A DNA stretch of 5,223 bases, taken from contig CALKYG010000264.1 of NCBI GenBank assembly GCA_938003575.1, positions 1 through 5,223 of the forward strand. Reading direction: 5' to 3'. A model generated the notes under the pieces. It saw only the letters and a program-made list of their open reading frames with translations, was not told where the DNA came from and ran no database searches. Shown here in pieces: positions 5,006-5,223 of the stretch. The translations under genes and the position numbers were made by a program. This DNA is from an uncultured Alphaproteobacteria bacterium. GTDB lineage: Bacteria > Pseudomonadota > Alphaproteobacteria > Caulobacterales > Parvularculaceae. Position 1 is the stretch's first letter; each line of letters opens with the position of its first letter.

Positions 5006-5223
5006 TGAACCGCATTCTCAAGACCGATTCGGCGGAGGAAATGCCGCGCCTTCGCCAACGTTTCATGATACTCCGCCTGCGGGTCGCTGCGAAGCGTCAC
5101 GCCGCCGCCGACCTGGATAGAGAGGAGGCTGCCTTCCGCGACCGCCGTCCGGATCGCAACAGAAAAGTCTGCGGCGCCGCGATCGTCGATATAACCGATC
5201 GCGCCGCAATAGGGGCCGCGACC
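5002..5223 (-). CDS. pabB: Aminodeoxychorismate synthase component I (PabB), C-terminal part only
   Basis: The last 73 codons and stop of a chorismate-binding enzyme run in from the right edge; this is the synthase subunit that aminates chorismate with ammonia from PabA. Translating the minus strand from 5223 gives RGPYCGAIGYID close to the edge, then ADFSVAIRTA, and GGGVTLRSDPQAEYHETLAKA before the end. These are the conserved C-terminal blocks of the chorismate-binding fold, including the acidic residues of the SDP/EYxET segment that help bind Mg2+. RGPYCGAIGYI and ADFSVAIRT are closer to PabB than to TrpE, whose equivalent usually reads RGxYGGAVGY. The TGA stop overlaps the pabA GTG. The start and most of the protein lie outside the window, so its length and any fusion upstream are unknown. 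Confidence 0.93.
   Translation of the reverse strand, partial: GRGPYCGAIGYIDDRGAADFSVAIRTAVAEGSLLSIQVGGGVTLRSDPQAEYHETLAKARHFLRRIGLENAVQ

Noticed and set aside
4436..5223. trpE/trpG anthranilate synthase instead of pabB/pabA
   Set aside because: The visible C-terminus (RGPYCGAIGYI, ADFSVAIRT) is closer to PabB, and the next gene is a PabC-like enzyme rather than trpD. A dual role for the glutaminase remains possible.

Overview
The window looks like a piece of an alphaproteobacterial chromosome, probably from the order Hyphomicrobiales (Rhizobiales). The evidence is the GC-rich coding bias, the Flp/Tad pilus genes (a short Flp prepilin, a CpaA-type prepilin peptidase and a CpaC-N-like protein), and alanine/arginine-rich proteins with frequent GTG starts. 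No genus can be named safely from the sequence alone.

The left half (about 1-2425) is pilus-related. On the minus strand, reading right to left, there is a divergent Crp/Fnr-family regulator (1017-1754), a 162-bp intergenic region holding a large nested inverted repeat, a 55-residue Flp prepilin (687-854), an intrinsic terminator (631-656) and a CpaA-type prepilin peptidase (46-552). Divergent from the regulator, on the plus strand, is a small exported protein (1922-2371) that resembles the N-terminal domain of the CpaC/RcpA secretin but has no secretin domain. A perfect 12-bp hairpin with a U-rich tail (2393-2424) closes that gene. The stem also touches the stop codon of the converging operon.

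The right half (2419-5223) is a minus-strand operon of four genes: pabB (only its last 73 codons are inside the window), pabA, a class IV aminotransferase-fold protein in the pabC position, and an ANL-superfamily acyl/aryl ligase. The ligase resembles the short 4-coumarate-CoA ligases associated with photoactive yellow protein and the ligases of aryl polyene clusters. All three internal junctions are the same 4-base GTGA overlap, with a GTG start on the downstream gene, so the four proteins are probably translationally coupled. PabA and PabB together make 4-amino-4-deoxychorismate, the PabC-like protein would be expected to release 4-aminobenzoate, and the ligase is placed to act on that product or a related para-substituted aryl acid.

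The points most worth a second look are the ligase at the end of a 4-aminobenzoate operon, its eroded ATP-binding loop, the Cys replacing the expected PLP-contacting Glu in the PabC-like protein, the three identical GTGA junctions, and the nested inverted repeat upstream of the pilin gene. There is no RNA gene, CRISPR array, insertion sequence or origin that I can support.
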